A DNA stretch of 64,000 bases from positions 107,176-171,175 of the forward strand of contig JAIRBC010000010.1 of assembly GCA_022008415.1 (NCBI GenBank), given 5' to 3'. The position numbers were made by a program, and so were the translations under genes. The notes under the pieces are model-generated. The model saw only the letters and a program-made list of their open reading frames with translations, did not search any database and was not told the DNA's origin. Positions 18,171 to 26,534 of the stretch are shown one piece after another; the stretch's first letter is position 1, and each line of letters starts with the position of its first letter. The DNA comes from Cerina litoralis (GTDB lineage Bacteria; Bacteroidota; Bacteroidia; Flavobacteriales; Flavobacteriaceae).

Positions 18171-18732
18171 GGGATAGTTCCAACAAAGGGTGAAATTAAC
18201 CATAATATGCCAGTTCCAAAAATGACGATTTTAGTATTTATGAACATTTACGATCAACGCGATGGCATTGGCAATTTTAAATCCACTTCCCAGTCCCTAC
18301 GTTAACCTTTTTGCAAGCGGATAGGTTCCCAGTTGTAATTAGGGGGTAGCCGCAGCTTTTCGGTAACTTACTCTTTTCCGGGACTTTTTGGGAGAGGGAG
18401 ATCATGTAGATATCAAGAGCGGGAATTGGCGTACCACGCCACCTGTGGGCACCTATTTTGACGGGAGGGATGTAATGTTGTAGGGAAATTAAAAAATAGC
18501 TAGCTTTGGCCCCATTATACTCCTGTTATTATAAAATCCGGGAGAATCGGGTCAAATCCAAATTTTTCCATGCAAGGCAAAATTTTGAGGCATAGCCGTT
18601 GATAGGGCTATAAATTTTAATGCCGCATGGCGTAATTTGATCCAGCTGAAATTCGGGTTTAAGAGTGGCCGGGGTATAAACCATAAAGATTGTTTTTAAA
18701 ATTTTTGATGACAACTTAATATGTTTTACACT
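18171..18732. other. 562-base intergenic stretch with a large palindrome and possible gene relics
   Basis: No confident gene. It holds a perfect 6-bp hairpin (TGGCGT/ACGCCA, 18427-18441), the long imperfect palindrome at 18559-18639, and a short open stretch at 18367-18483 whose translation (ending FDGRDVML) looks like coding debris but could not be assigned. The minus-strand frame at 18529-18714 mostly reflects the palindrome. Confidence 0.5.
18559..18639. repeat. Long imperfect inverted repeat (REP-like palindromic element)
   Basis: The left arm CAAATT-ttt-CCATGC ... AAAATTTT ... ATAGCC (18559-18596) pairs with the right arm GGCTAT ... AAATTTT ... GCATGG-cgt-AATTTG (18606-18639) around a loop near 18597-18604. 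The transcript could form a hairpin of over 30 bases per arm with interior bulges. The sequence resembles a dispersed palindromic element I believe recurs in flavobacterial genomes, but copy number cannot be tested here; no second copy is in this window. Confidence 0.55.
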
Positions 18733-19506
18733 ATGAAAAAGATTACAGTTCCGGTCCTGCTTTTAATGTTGGCGACCACCTTGGTCCATGCACAGAGAAA
18801 AAGTGACCTTCTAAAAGAAATCGACGACCTTAATTCCAAGCTCAAGTCTGTTCAGTCCGAGCTTGCCGAAAGCCAGAAAAACGAGAAGGTCAGCGAAGCC
18901 AAGGCCACCGCGTTCGAAGAGCAAATGTTGGAGGTACAGAAGACGAACGCCTCCTTACTTAACAACCTCAATAATTTTACAGCGGCCTCTACCGAAAAAT
19001 CGGACAACATAAGCAGAACCTTGACCAGTCTAAAGCAGAAAGAAGCACAACTGACCGCCATCAAAGATGTTTTAAACGCAAACGATTCCACCGCTCTTTT
19101 GGTACTCACCGATTTTAAAAAGACCTTGGGCGAAGATGCCCAAATTACGGTAGAGAACGGTGCCGTAACCGTAATAATGACAAATGCCTTCTTGTTTGGC
19201 GCCGGTGCAAAAAGTGAAATAGCCGGTAAAGAGGCGAAGGATTTTTTGGGCAAGATAGCCAATGTGGTCAACAAGAACGCTTCCTTTGAAGTTAATATCG
19301 AAAGCCAAGGGCCCGAAGGCTGGGAACTCCCGGCGAAAAGGGTAGCCACTATTGCCGGAATTCTCGATAAGGATTACCAAGTAGCGCAAGACCGGCTGTT
19401 TCCAGTTGGGAAACCAGGAACGGCCACTTCTACCTTTATTCGGGTAAACCCGAAATTCAACGAGTTTTACCTGAATATTTGGAACAGTATGAAAAATAAG
19501 AATTAG
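18733..19506 (+). CDS. Exported coiled-coil protein with degenerate OmpA-like domain
   Basis: Periplasmic or envelope protein of 257 residues, clearly related to the lipoprotein at 10378: same layout (N-terminal export signal, coiled coil over about 22-110 with KSDLLKEIDDLNSKLKSVQSEL, C-terminal OmpA-like domain ending in a 'KFNEFYLNIWNSMK' tail that matches 'KIDQFYSMIEEGMK'). It has an ordinary signal peptide (MKKITVPVLLLMLATTLVHA) rather than a lipobox. The OmpA-domain key pattern H-T-D-N is replaced by 'IESQGPEG', so peptidoglycan binding may be lost. The ATG at 18733 is preferred over 18721 because it starts the signal peptide cleanly. Confidence 0.78.
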   Translation: MKKITVPVLLLMLATTLVHAQRKSDLLKEIDDLNSKLKSVQSELAESQKNEKVSEAKATAFEEQMLEVQKTNASLLNNLNNFTAASTEKSDNISRTLTSLKQKEAQLTAIKDVLNANDSTALLVLTDFKKTLGEDAQITVENGAVTVIMTNAFLFGAGAKSEIAGKEAKDFLGKIANVVNKNASFEVNIESQGPEGWELPAKRVATIAGILDKDYQVAQDRLFPVGKPGTATSTFIRVNPKFNEFYLNIWNSMKNKN

Positions 19507-19568
19507 TTCTAATTTTCCTTAGTCTTTCCGGCAAAGGACCCTACGTTGCAGCATCTTCCGATGACCCG

Positions 19569-19631
19569 TGGTTTAAGATTTCGCTAGATGGTTTAAGAAT
19601 CCCTATGCGTTGGGTAACAAGGCTAACCCAA
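19569..19631. repeat. Direct repeat pair and inverted repeat upstream of the DUF7935 gene
   Basis: TGGTTTAAGA occurs at 19569-19578 and again at 19589-19598, exactly 20 bases apart (about two helical turns). It is followed by the inverted repeat TTGGGT (19610-19615) / ACCCAA (19626-19631), flanked by TGC and GCA. The helical phasing suggests a protein-binding site, but this is untested. Confidence 0.35.
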
Positions 19632-19731
19632 ATGCATGGGACTAAAACTATTTCGATATACTTTTTCCAAAAATCACACGTTTTATACTCATTCCAGAAG
19701 GAAATCAAATCAACCTTAAAAGTATTTAAAC

Positions 19732-20250
19732 ATGAATGGAGAGGAAATCCTACGATTATTTGCCTATTTATTACCTGCCGTTGTCACGGGAGTGGTGGCC
19801 TTTTATTTTTTTAAAATGCACACCAAAAACGAAGAAGGCCGTAGAAGATACTTATTGCACAAGGAAACCCAAAAAAATACCATCCCCATTCGCCTACAGG
19901 CCTACGAACGGATGGCCTTGTTTTTAGAAAGGATCTCCATCCCCAGTTTGGTGGTGCGTATAGCGCCAAAATCGACAAAAAAAAATGAATACGAGAGCTT
20001 ATTGATAAACAATATCGAAAAGGAGTTCGACCACAACCTCTCACAACAGATCTATATGAGCGATGATTGTTGGAATATTATAAAAGCGGCCAAAAGCGCA
20101 ACTATACAATCTATCCGTAAGACAGCAATGAGCGAATCGGATACGGCGGACAAATTGCGGGAGGATATTTTGAACGCCACTATGGACAAATCATCGCCCT
20201 CTACCACCGCGCTTTCTTACATAAAGAAGGAAATCCGGGAATTATGGTAA
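19732..20250 (+). CDS. DUF7935-type membrane-anchored protein
   Basis: Protein of 172 residues with one N-terminal membrane helix (about 7-26, LFAYLLPAVVTGVVAFYFF) and a cytosolic helical domain with IPIRLQAYERMALFLERISI, typical of a small conserved Bacteroidota family. No catalytic motif is visible and the function is unknown. Its last nine bases overlap the 3' end of the convergent patatin gene at 20242. Confidence 0.8.
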   Translation: MNGEEILRLFAYLLPAVVTGVVAFYFFKMHTKNEEGRRRYLLHKETQKNTIPIRLQAYERMALFLERISIPSLVVRIAPKSTKKNEYESLLINNIEKEFDHNLSQQIYMSDDCWNIIKAAKSATIQSIRKTAMSESDTADKLREDILNATMDKSSPSTTALSYIKKEIRELW

Positions 20251-21144
20251 GGGTTCGGCAATCTCCATAAATTTTGTTTCTGCATAACTGAAACCTTGGA
20301 GCCACCATTTAGTCATCAACTTCTTATTGAATACCAATGAATTCTCGGTCAACCTGGTCGGGGTATAGTAGAGATTTAGTTTTACCCCTTGGTGTTCCGC
20401 GGTAAGAATACCTGCCGAAATATCGCGATATTCTATTTGATCCAACACGAACCCGTATATGCTCAACATTAGCGAAAATGGATTTTTGCCAAGCACCTTA
20501 TTGCGATCCATGTTTTCCGATTCCAGGATGATCGCATCCACCTCGGTGGCTCCTCTTCGTATGGCCTCTTGGATAGGAACTACACATCCCAGTCCGCCAT
20601 CCCCATATTCAAATCCATCCTTTTTGGCCAAAGACATAAACGGGATGTAATTGCAGGATATCCATATCCAATCACAGAATTCCTCATAGCTGAAGTCCCT
20701 AATAGATTTGTATTCCACCCTATTTTTAGAAAGGTTGGAAACCGTGACCACGACTTCGGATTCTTTTTCCAGAATCTGCCGGAATTCCTCGATGGTAAAA
20801 TTTCTGCGTATTGTACGCTTAAGTGCCCTACTTTCCCCAAAGGTCCTTTTTCCCTTAATAAATTGGAGCAGGGAGGCAAGAAAATTTATAGAGACATATT
20901 CCCTATTTCCCTTTTTACGGACGATAAAAGGGTTTAGACTAAAAATGGAGAGCTGATTAACGTTGGTATAGATGTCATAAAGTTTTCCAAGATCGTTGAG
21001 GGCCAAGTGGGGAAGCAACAAACTACCGGTGGAGGTTCCTACCAAAATGTCGTAATTCCTCTTTTCTACCTCCACAAGATATTGGGCCACCCCTCCCGCG
21101 AAGGCGCCCTTACTGCCACCACCACTTATGACCAATGCTCTCAT
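20242..21144 (-). CDS. Patatin-like phospholipase, copy 1
   Basis: Ser-Asp dyad lipid acyl hydrolase of 300 residues without signal peptide. Oxyanion loop GGGSKG at 8-13, nucleophile Ser38 in GTSTG (36-40) and dyad Asp182 in GDGG are intact. It is last in a three-gene operon: its ATG overlaps the stop of the second patatin (21141) by 4 bases, implying translational coupling. The two copies are aligned residue for residue through the catalytic elements, so they are a tandem duplication that has diverged strongly elsewhere. The substrate is unknown; cytosolic patatins usually cleave phospholipids. Confidence 0.88.
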   Translation of the reverse strand: MRALVISGGGSKGAFAGGVAQYLVEVEKRNYDILVGTSTGSLLLPHLALNDLGKLYDIYTNVNQLSIFSLNPFIVRKKGNREYVSINFLASLLQFIKGKRTFGESRALKRTIRRNFTIEEFRQILEKESEVVVTVSNLSKNRVEYKSIRDFSYEEFCDWIWISCNYIPFMSLAKKDGFEYGDGGLGCVVPIQEAIRRGATEVDAIILESENMDRNKVLGKNPFSLMLSIYGFVLDQIEYRDISAGILTAEHQGVKLNLYYTPTRLTENSLVFNKKLMTKWWLQGFSYAETKFMEIAEPLP

Positions 21145-22046
21145 TCTATCTCGATCGGATTAGTCTCTACGTTTTTGTGCTTGGCAAAATTATATCCGCT
21201 CTCCCACCAATTCGTCATCTTTTCCCTATTAAAAATAAGGGAGTTGGTGGTCAGCACCGTGGGGGTATAATAAAAATTGATGATCGCATTGTTGTGTTTG
21301 GCCACATACTTCCCGATCCTAATGTTTTGGCTTTCAATACGATCCAGCATAAACCCGAACATATTGGTGAGCAATGAAAATACGTTTTTGGATGGCATTC
21401 GGTTAGACAAGGTAACTTCGGTCTGCAAGATAATGGCATCTACTATGGTTGCTCCGCGTCTTATGGCCTCTTCTATGGGCACCATACTACCCAATCCCCC
21501 ATCGGCATATTCACATCCATTTTTCTTTACCAAGGTCATAAAGGGGATATAGTTACAGGAAATCCAAATCCACTCGCAAAACTCATCATAGGTGCAATCG
21601 TTGATCGAAATATACTCTACCTGATTCAAAGAAATATTGGATACCGTTACCACTATATCAACAGAGTCTTCCTTAAGCGCATTAAATTCCTCAACGGTGA
21701 GTGTCTTTTTTATTAGATGTAGAAGATTATAACTCTCTCCAAATGTTTTACTCCCGCTGTAAAAATTTTTTAGCACGTTTAAGTGATGGATCTTTATATT
21801 GTTTGTACCGTACTTTTGGTGAATTTTAAACGGGCAATTGCTAAAAATACTATCCTGATCAACGGCTGTATAGACCGATTTAATTTTTTCAATTTTCTGA
21901 AGTGCGAGGTGCGAAATAAGAAGGCTGCCGGTAGAGGTTCCCAAAAACAGGTCGTAATCGTATTTGAGCTCCTGCACCAAATACTGGGCCACCCCCCCCG
22001 CAAAGGCTCCCTTGCTGCCACCACCGGAAATTACCATTGCCCTCAT
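21141..22046 (-). CDS. Patatin-like phospholipase, copy 2
   Basis: Paralogue of the neighbouring patatin, 301 residues, with GGGSKG at 8-13, Ser38 in GTSTG and Asp182 in ADGG, so both catalytic residues are kept. Its start overlaps the stop of the M1 peptidase gene by 4 bases and its end overlaps the start of copy 1 by 4 bases, so all three are made from one coupled transcript. No membrane segments. Retention of two active copies suggests different substrates or regulation, but nothing in the sequence says which. Confidence 0.88.
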   Translation of the reverse strand: MRAMVISGGGSKGAFAGGVAQYLVQELKYDYDLFLGTSTGSLLISHLALQKIEKIKSVYTAVDQDSIFSNCPFKIHQKYGTNNIKIHHLNVLKNFYSGSKTFGESYNLLHLIKKTLTVEEFNALKEDSVDIVVTVSNISLNQVEYISINDCTYDEFCEWIWISCNYIPFMTLVKKNGCEYADGGLGSMVPIEEAIRRGATIVDAIILQTEVTLSNRMPSKNVFSLLTNMFGFMLDRIESQNIRIGKYVAKHNNAIINFYYTPTVLTTNSLIFNREKMTNWWESGYNFAKHKNVETNPIEIE

Positions 22047-24151
22047 TCCTTGTCCAGTTTATTTGATATATAACGCAATTCTTTCCCTTTTAGTTCTTTG
22101 GATATTTGGATCAGTCTTTTTTTATACCTGGGAATTTCCATTAGTCTATCCAAAAGACCACGCCCGTATTTTTTAAATTGCCAATTGTGATGTATACATG
22201 CGTTTATCAAATCCTTTAGGTTTTGGTCAGAAAACCCTATCCCCCCATCCAAATATTGAAACGCCCCCTGCCTTACTTCAAACGAATACCTCGGAGCTGT
22301 ATATCCGCTCAATTCCCTGTAATAATCCGGTTTTTTGTTTTCGTGGTAGTCCTTTGTCAATAAGGCCAGGGTGAGCCATAGCAAACGTACATTTTTATTT
22401 GCAAAACCCACGATACCCTGGGTACTATCCAAATATTTGCCCCGATCCCCTGGAAAATAGATCCAGAGTTTGTAGAGTGCATTTTCAGTGGTTACGTAAC
22501 TTTTGTCGTTTAACAAAGATTCAAATTCAGGTTTTAAGTCGGTCGGAATCTTGTCCATGCCTACGGCTAGCGCCTGTCTGATCTCGATATCATCGCTGGC
22601 AAAGGCCTGCCTTATAAAGTCTGCAGAGAGGGTCTTGAGATACCTTTCCACAATTCTCTTTTTCAAGAGGCCGGAATTTGTGTTTTTCCAGTAGCGTTGA
22701 ACGATAGCCCCATCGTTGCCCGAACTAGCCGTCATCTCGTGCTGCAGGGCATAAAAAGAGGCGATTGAGGGGGAAGCATCCATCAACTTTTTCCGGGTTT
22801 GGGCGTCGGGAAATGCAGTGCCGATTAACCAAGTATCTTTAAAAACGGATAGATCCTTACCGCTTGCCCGTTCCATTTCAACCAAAAAGTCGGAGATGGT
22901 CACATTTTTAAATTGATACTTCTTTAAATAGTTATGTATCCCCTTTTTAAAGGCAATATCCCCAACTAGGTCTCTGAGCATCACCAATGCCCACGCCCCC
23001 TTGTCGTAAAAGGTAAGGCTGCTGGCCTTGGGATCGGTCAGGGACTTCCCCTTTCCATCATTGGAAAGCTTCTGCAGCTCCAGGGCAGAATCGTACAGTT
23101 TCCAATAAAAATACGCGTCCCCAAAAATTTCCTTCTCGGCCAAGAGGGCGTAATAAGTTGCAAAGCCTTCCTGCAACCAATGGTGATGACCATCCACTTC
23201 GGTGACCATATCGCCAAACCATTGGTGGGCCAGCTCGTGGGCATTCACATTCACATAGTTCCGATCAACAAAGGCGACGGAGTCGATCATTAACCCATCG
23301 GAAAAGATGGTTGTCCCTGTATTTTCCATCCCAGCGTAAAGAAAATCCCGTACGGGAATCTGTTTGTAATTTTGCCAAGGATAGGCCACCCCGATTTCGG
23401 AAACCATAAAATCAAAAATACGTTTGGAATAGCGATACGTAGGCTCCACCTCCAAAGTATCCTGTGGATAATAATACATTTGTAGTGGTACACCCTCCGT
23501 TGAAACGGCTTCTTGCCTCTTATAATGTCCAATTGCAAACGCCAAAAGGTAACTGCTCATGGGGTGTTCCATATCGAAAAACCAGGTTTTGAGGCTGTCC
23601 GTTACTCGGGTATCCCTCAGTTCTCCATTGGCAATTACATCGTAGTTCTTGTTAAAAGTAATATCCATATCGAACTCCACCTTTTCGTTCATATCGTCAA
23701 AACTGGGAAGCCAATGACTGGTGTATTTGCCTTGGCCTTGGGTCCAAATTTGGCTGCGGCCGCGCATCGAATCGGGATGTTTGGACGGTGATGGTGGCCA
23801 CCCAATAAAGTAAACCGTCTGCTGGGGTGTGGCGCTATACGTAAGGGACAACTGGTACTCTTTCCCTTTTCTTAATTTCTTTTTGATCGTCAAAAATTTC
23901 CCGTCGTTGGAAAATCTCACCTTTTTGCCCGCCAATAAAACGGCCGAAAATTGCATATTCTTCGCATCTAAAAAAACCGAATCCACACTTTGAACTACCT
24001 TAATATCATAAACAACCGAACCCTTTATGAGTTGATTGTACGGATCGATGGCAATAGACACATCGGCATGAGTAAAATGGATCCTATCCTGATGTTGGGC
24101 CTGGACACAAATTCCAAGTAAGAGCAACCCAATAAAAATCCGTAGCTTCAT
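22043..24151 (-). CDS. M1-family zinc metallopeptidase (aminopeptidase-like), exported
   Basis: Protein of 702 residues with a signal peptide (MKLRIFIGLLLLGICVQA). The M1 active site is complete: HELAH near 304-308 followed 19 residues later by the glutamate ligand in WLQEGFATYY. Upstream MENTGTTIF corresponds to the GAMEN exopeptidase motif with one change (G-x-MEN), consistent with aminopeptidase activity. A C-terminal helical domain follows. It is the first gene of the operon with two patatins. A near-consensus promoter ends 4 bases before the ATG, so the mRNA should be leaderless or nearly so. Confidence 0.92.
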   Translation of the reverse strand: MKLRIFIGLLLLGICVQAQHQDRIHFTHADVSIAIDPYNQLIKGSVVYDIKVVQSVDSVFLDAKNMQFSAVLLAGKKVRFSNDGKFLTIKKKLRKGKEYQLSLTYSATPQQTVYFIGWPPSPSKHPDSMRGRSQIWTQGQGKYTSHWLPSFDDMNEKVEFDMDITFNKNYDVIANGELRDTRVTDSLKTWFFDMEHPMSSYLLAFAIGHYKRQEAVSTEGVPLQMYYYPQDTLEVEPTYRYSKRIFDFMVSEIGVAYPWQNYKQIPVRDFLYAGMENTGTTIFSDGLMIDSVAFVDRNYVNVNAHELAHQWFGDMVTEVDGHHHWLQEGFATYYALLAEKEIFGDAYFYWKLYDSALELQKLSNDGKGKSLTDPKASSLTFYDKGAWALVMLRDLVGDIAFKKGIHNYLKKYQFKNVTISDFLVEMERASGKDLSVFKDTWLIGTAFPDAQTRKKLMDASPSIASFYALQHEMTASSGNDGAIVQRYWKNTNSGLLKKRIVERYLKTLSADFIRQAFASDDIEIRQALAVGMDKIPTDLKPEFESLLNDKSYVTTENALYKLWIYFPGDRGKYLDSTQGIVGFANKNVRLLWLTLALLTKDYHENKKPDYYRELSGYTAPRYSFEVRQGAFQYLDGGIGFSDQNLKDLINACIHHNWQFKKYGRGLLDRLMEIPRYKKRLIQISKELKGKELRYISNKLDKE

Positions 24152-24155
24152 GTTA

Positions 24156-24185
24156 CAAATATATAATCCTTAACGGACATACCAA
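24156..24185 (-). promoter_or_regulatory. Consensus promoter for the M1 peptidase-patatin operon, probably giving a leaderless mRNA
   Basis: On the minus strand: TTG (24185-24183), 19-base spacer, TATATTTG (24163-24156). Only 4 bases separate the -7 box from the ATG, so transcription should start at or next to the first codon. Confidence 0.65.
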
Positions 24186-24247
24186 TCCATACAAAAAAAA
24201 CGGGAAAAGGCTTTTGCAAGCAAATGGTTAACCCCTATTTTAGTCGG

Positions 24248-26353
24248 ATGAATCCCAACGTACTCCAAACTCCAATCGTATACCTAAAAGGTGTTGGGCC
24301 CAACAGGGCCGAAACCTTAGGGACGGAACTGGGCATCCATACCTACAGGGACCTTGTAAACCTGTTTCCCAATCGATATTTGGACAAGACCCAATACTAC
24401 AAAATAAACCAGCTGCAACGCAGTAGCGCCGAGGTGCAGGTTGTTGGAAAAATAGTTCACCTAAAGACCGTAGATCAAAAAAGGGGGCGACGATTGGTGG
24501 CATCTTTTGTGGATGACACGGGCCAGATGGAATTGGTTTGGTTCCGGGGCCAAAAATGGATCCGGGAAAACCTAAAACTGAATGTTCCCTATGTAATATT
24601 TGGTCGTACTAATTGGTTTAATGGCTCTTTTTCCATGCCCCATCCCGAGATGGAGCTCCTTTCCGAGCACAAAAAGGGGCTTAAGATCACGATGCAGCCC
24701 ATTTATCCCTCCACGGAAAAACTAGGGAATAAGGGGATTACAAATCGGGTCATCAGTAAACTTGTGGAACAATTGTTTATGGAGACACAGGGGAAATTTG
24801 TAGAAACCCTCTCCCATGGCATCCTGTCCGATTTAAAGTTGATTTCCAAAAGCGAGGCCATGCTCAACATCCATTTCCCCAAAAATCAGGAATTGTTGGC
24901 CAGGGCACAATTTCGGTTGAAATTCGAGGAGCTGTTTTATCTGCAACTGCAGTTGATCTCCAAAAAATTGATCCGAAAACAAAAAATAAAGGGATTCAAT
25001 TTTAACAAGGTAGGGGAACTTTTTAATGATTTCTACTCCAATCATCTCCCGTTTGAACTTACGGGCGCGCAAAAAAGGGTGATAAAGGAAATCCGTTCCG
25101 ACCTAGGCACCAACGCTCAAATGAACCGGTTGCTCCAAGGCGACGTTGGCTCGGGGAAAACCATCGTGGCCCTTATGTCCATGTTACTGGCCATAGACAA
25201 CGGTTTCCAAGCTTGTTTGATGGCTCCCACAGAAATTTTGGCCGGCCAACATTTTAAGGGTATCGAGGAACTGCTGGATGGAATCGGGGTTCAAATCGCC
25301 CTGCTTACGGGATCCGTAAAAAAATCGGACAGGAAAATCATTCACGAACAACTGGAAAACGGGGAACTCCATATTCTAATCGGCACCCATGCCCTGTTGG
25401 AAGACAAGGTGATGTTCAATAATCTAGGCTTGGCCATTGTGGACGAGCAGCACCGGTTTGGGGTGGCCCAAAGGGCAAAGTTATGGCATAAAAACGACAT
25501 TCCGCCCCATATTCTGGTTATGACAGCTACCCCCATTCCCCGTACCTTGGCCATGAGTCTATACGGGGACCTGGATATTTCGGTTATCGATGAAATGCCA
25601 CCCGGCCGAAAATCCATAACAACGGTTCACAGGTACGACACCAACAGGCTCAAAGTGTTCGCATTTATGAGGGACGAGATAAAAAAGGGCCGACAGATAT
25701 ATATCGTATACCCCTTGATACAGGAATCCGAGGCCTTGGATTACAAAGATCTCATGGATGGATATGAGAGCGTTGTACGGGACTTTCCATTGCCAGATTA
25801 CCAGATTTCCATCGTCCATGGCAAAATGAAAGCAGTGGACAAGGAATATGAAATGGGACGTTTTGTAAGGGGAGAAACCCAGATTATGGTGGCCACGACC
25901 GTAATAGAGGTGGGCGTAAACGTCCCCAATGCCTCTGTCATGATAATTGAAAGTGCAGAACGCTTCGGATTATCCCAATTGCACCAGCTGAGGGGCAGGG
26001 TAGGCAGGGGCGCCGACCAGAGTTATTGTATTCTGATGACCTCACATAAATTGTCTGCCGAGGCCAAAACAAGGCTCCAGACCATGACAAGCACCAACGA
26101 TGGTTTTGAGATTGCCGAAGTAGATTTAAAACTGCGCGGGCCGGGAGACCTCATGGGCACCCAACAAAGCGGTATCCTAAACCTGAAAATTGCAGACATC
26201 GTCAAGGATAACGACATTCTAAAAACCGCGAGATATTATGCCCTTCAAATCTTAAACCGCGATCCTGGTCTGCAAGAGGTAGAACATCGGATAATCAGAA
26301 ATACCTACTCAAAGCTGGCACAGGATAAAAATATTTGGAACTACATCAGTTAA
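24248..26353 (+). CDS. recG: ATP-dependent DNA helicase RecG
   Basis: Branch-migration helicase that regresses stalled forks and processes Holliday junctions. It has 701 residues from the ATG at 24248 (MNPNVLQTPIVYLKGVGPNRAE), which matches how flavobacterial RecG starts; the ATG at 24224 is possible but less likely. The wedge OB domain (about 60-150), Walker A GDVGSGKT near 298, DEQHRFG near 400, TATPIPRTL, and the C-terminal QLRGRVGRG with the TRG-like tail are all present. Divergent from the M1 operon. Confidence 0.95.
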   Translation: MNPNVLQTPIVYLKGVGPNRAETLGTELGIHTYRDLVNLFPNRYLDKTQYYKINQLQRSSAEVQVVGKIVHLKTVDQKRGRRLVASFVDDTGQMELVWFRGQKWIRENLKLNVPYVIFGRTNWFNGSFSMPHPEMELLSEHKKGLKITMQPIYPSTEKLGNKGITNRVISKLVEQLFMETQGKFVETLSHGILSDLKLISKSEAMLNIHFPKNQELLARAQFRLKFEELFYLQLQLISKKLIRKQKIKGFNFNKVGELFNDFYSNHLPFELTGAQKRVIKEIRSDLGTNAQMNRLLQGDVGSGKTIVALMSMLLAIDNGFQACLMAPTEILAGQHFKGIEELLDGIGVQIALLTGSVKKSDRKIIHEQLENGELHILIGTHALLEDKVMFNNLGLAIVDEQHRFGVAQRAKLWHKNDIPPHILVMTATPIPRTLAMSLYGDLDISVIDEMPPGRKSITTVHRYDTNRLKVFAFMRDEIKKGRQIYIVYPLIQESEALDYKDLMDGYESVVRDFPLPDYQISIVHGKMKAVDKEYEMGRFVRGETQIMVATTVIEVGVNVPNASVMIIESAERFGLSQLHQLRGRVGRGADQSYCILMTSHKLSAEAKTRLQTMTSTNDGFEIAEVDLKLRGPGDLMGTQQSGILNLKIADIVKDNDILKTARYYALQILNRDPGLQEVEHRIIRNTYSKLAQDKNIWNYIS

Positions 26354-26444
26354 AGGACCGCGCTAAACAAAAAATTAACAAATACATCGGTTGAACATCG
26401 TAATTCTAACGGTGACCCATGGCAATAAATTTCCTTATATTTCT

Positions 26445-26452
26445 TAAATTTG
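26445..26452 (+). promoter_or_regulatory. Putative -7 promoter box of the leucine operon
   Basis: TAAATTTG is a perfect TAnnTTTG 82 bases before leuC. No clear TTG is found 19-21 bases upstream. The roughly 75-base leader is long for this genome and could hold control elements, but no leucine-rich leader peptide downstream of the box was found. Confidence 0.4.
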
Positions 26453-26534
26453 CAAGCCTTTTTAAACCATAGGTTGGGTTTTCTGTTTTTGATGCCCTAT
26501 ATGTTTTAAATCGGTTAATAAAAATTCCCTTAAA

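Noticed and set aside
18367..18483. 38-codon open stretch ending in FDGRDVML, with protein-like composition
   Set aside because: No start codon, no family recognised and too short; kept only as possible debris in the spacer note.
18529..18714. 61-codon minus-strand frame in the spacer before the second OmpA-like gene
   Set aside because: It is mostly the translation of the long palindrome; no start signal or conserved domain.
26419..26472. 17-codon frame before leuC as a leucine attenuator leader peptide
   Set aside because: It has only three leucines, not in a run, and the best promoter box lies inside it, so it would not be transcribed from its start. No terminator/antiterminator pair was seen.
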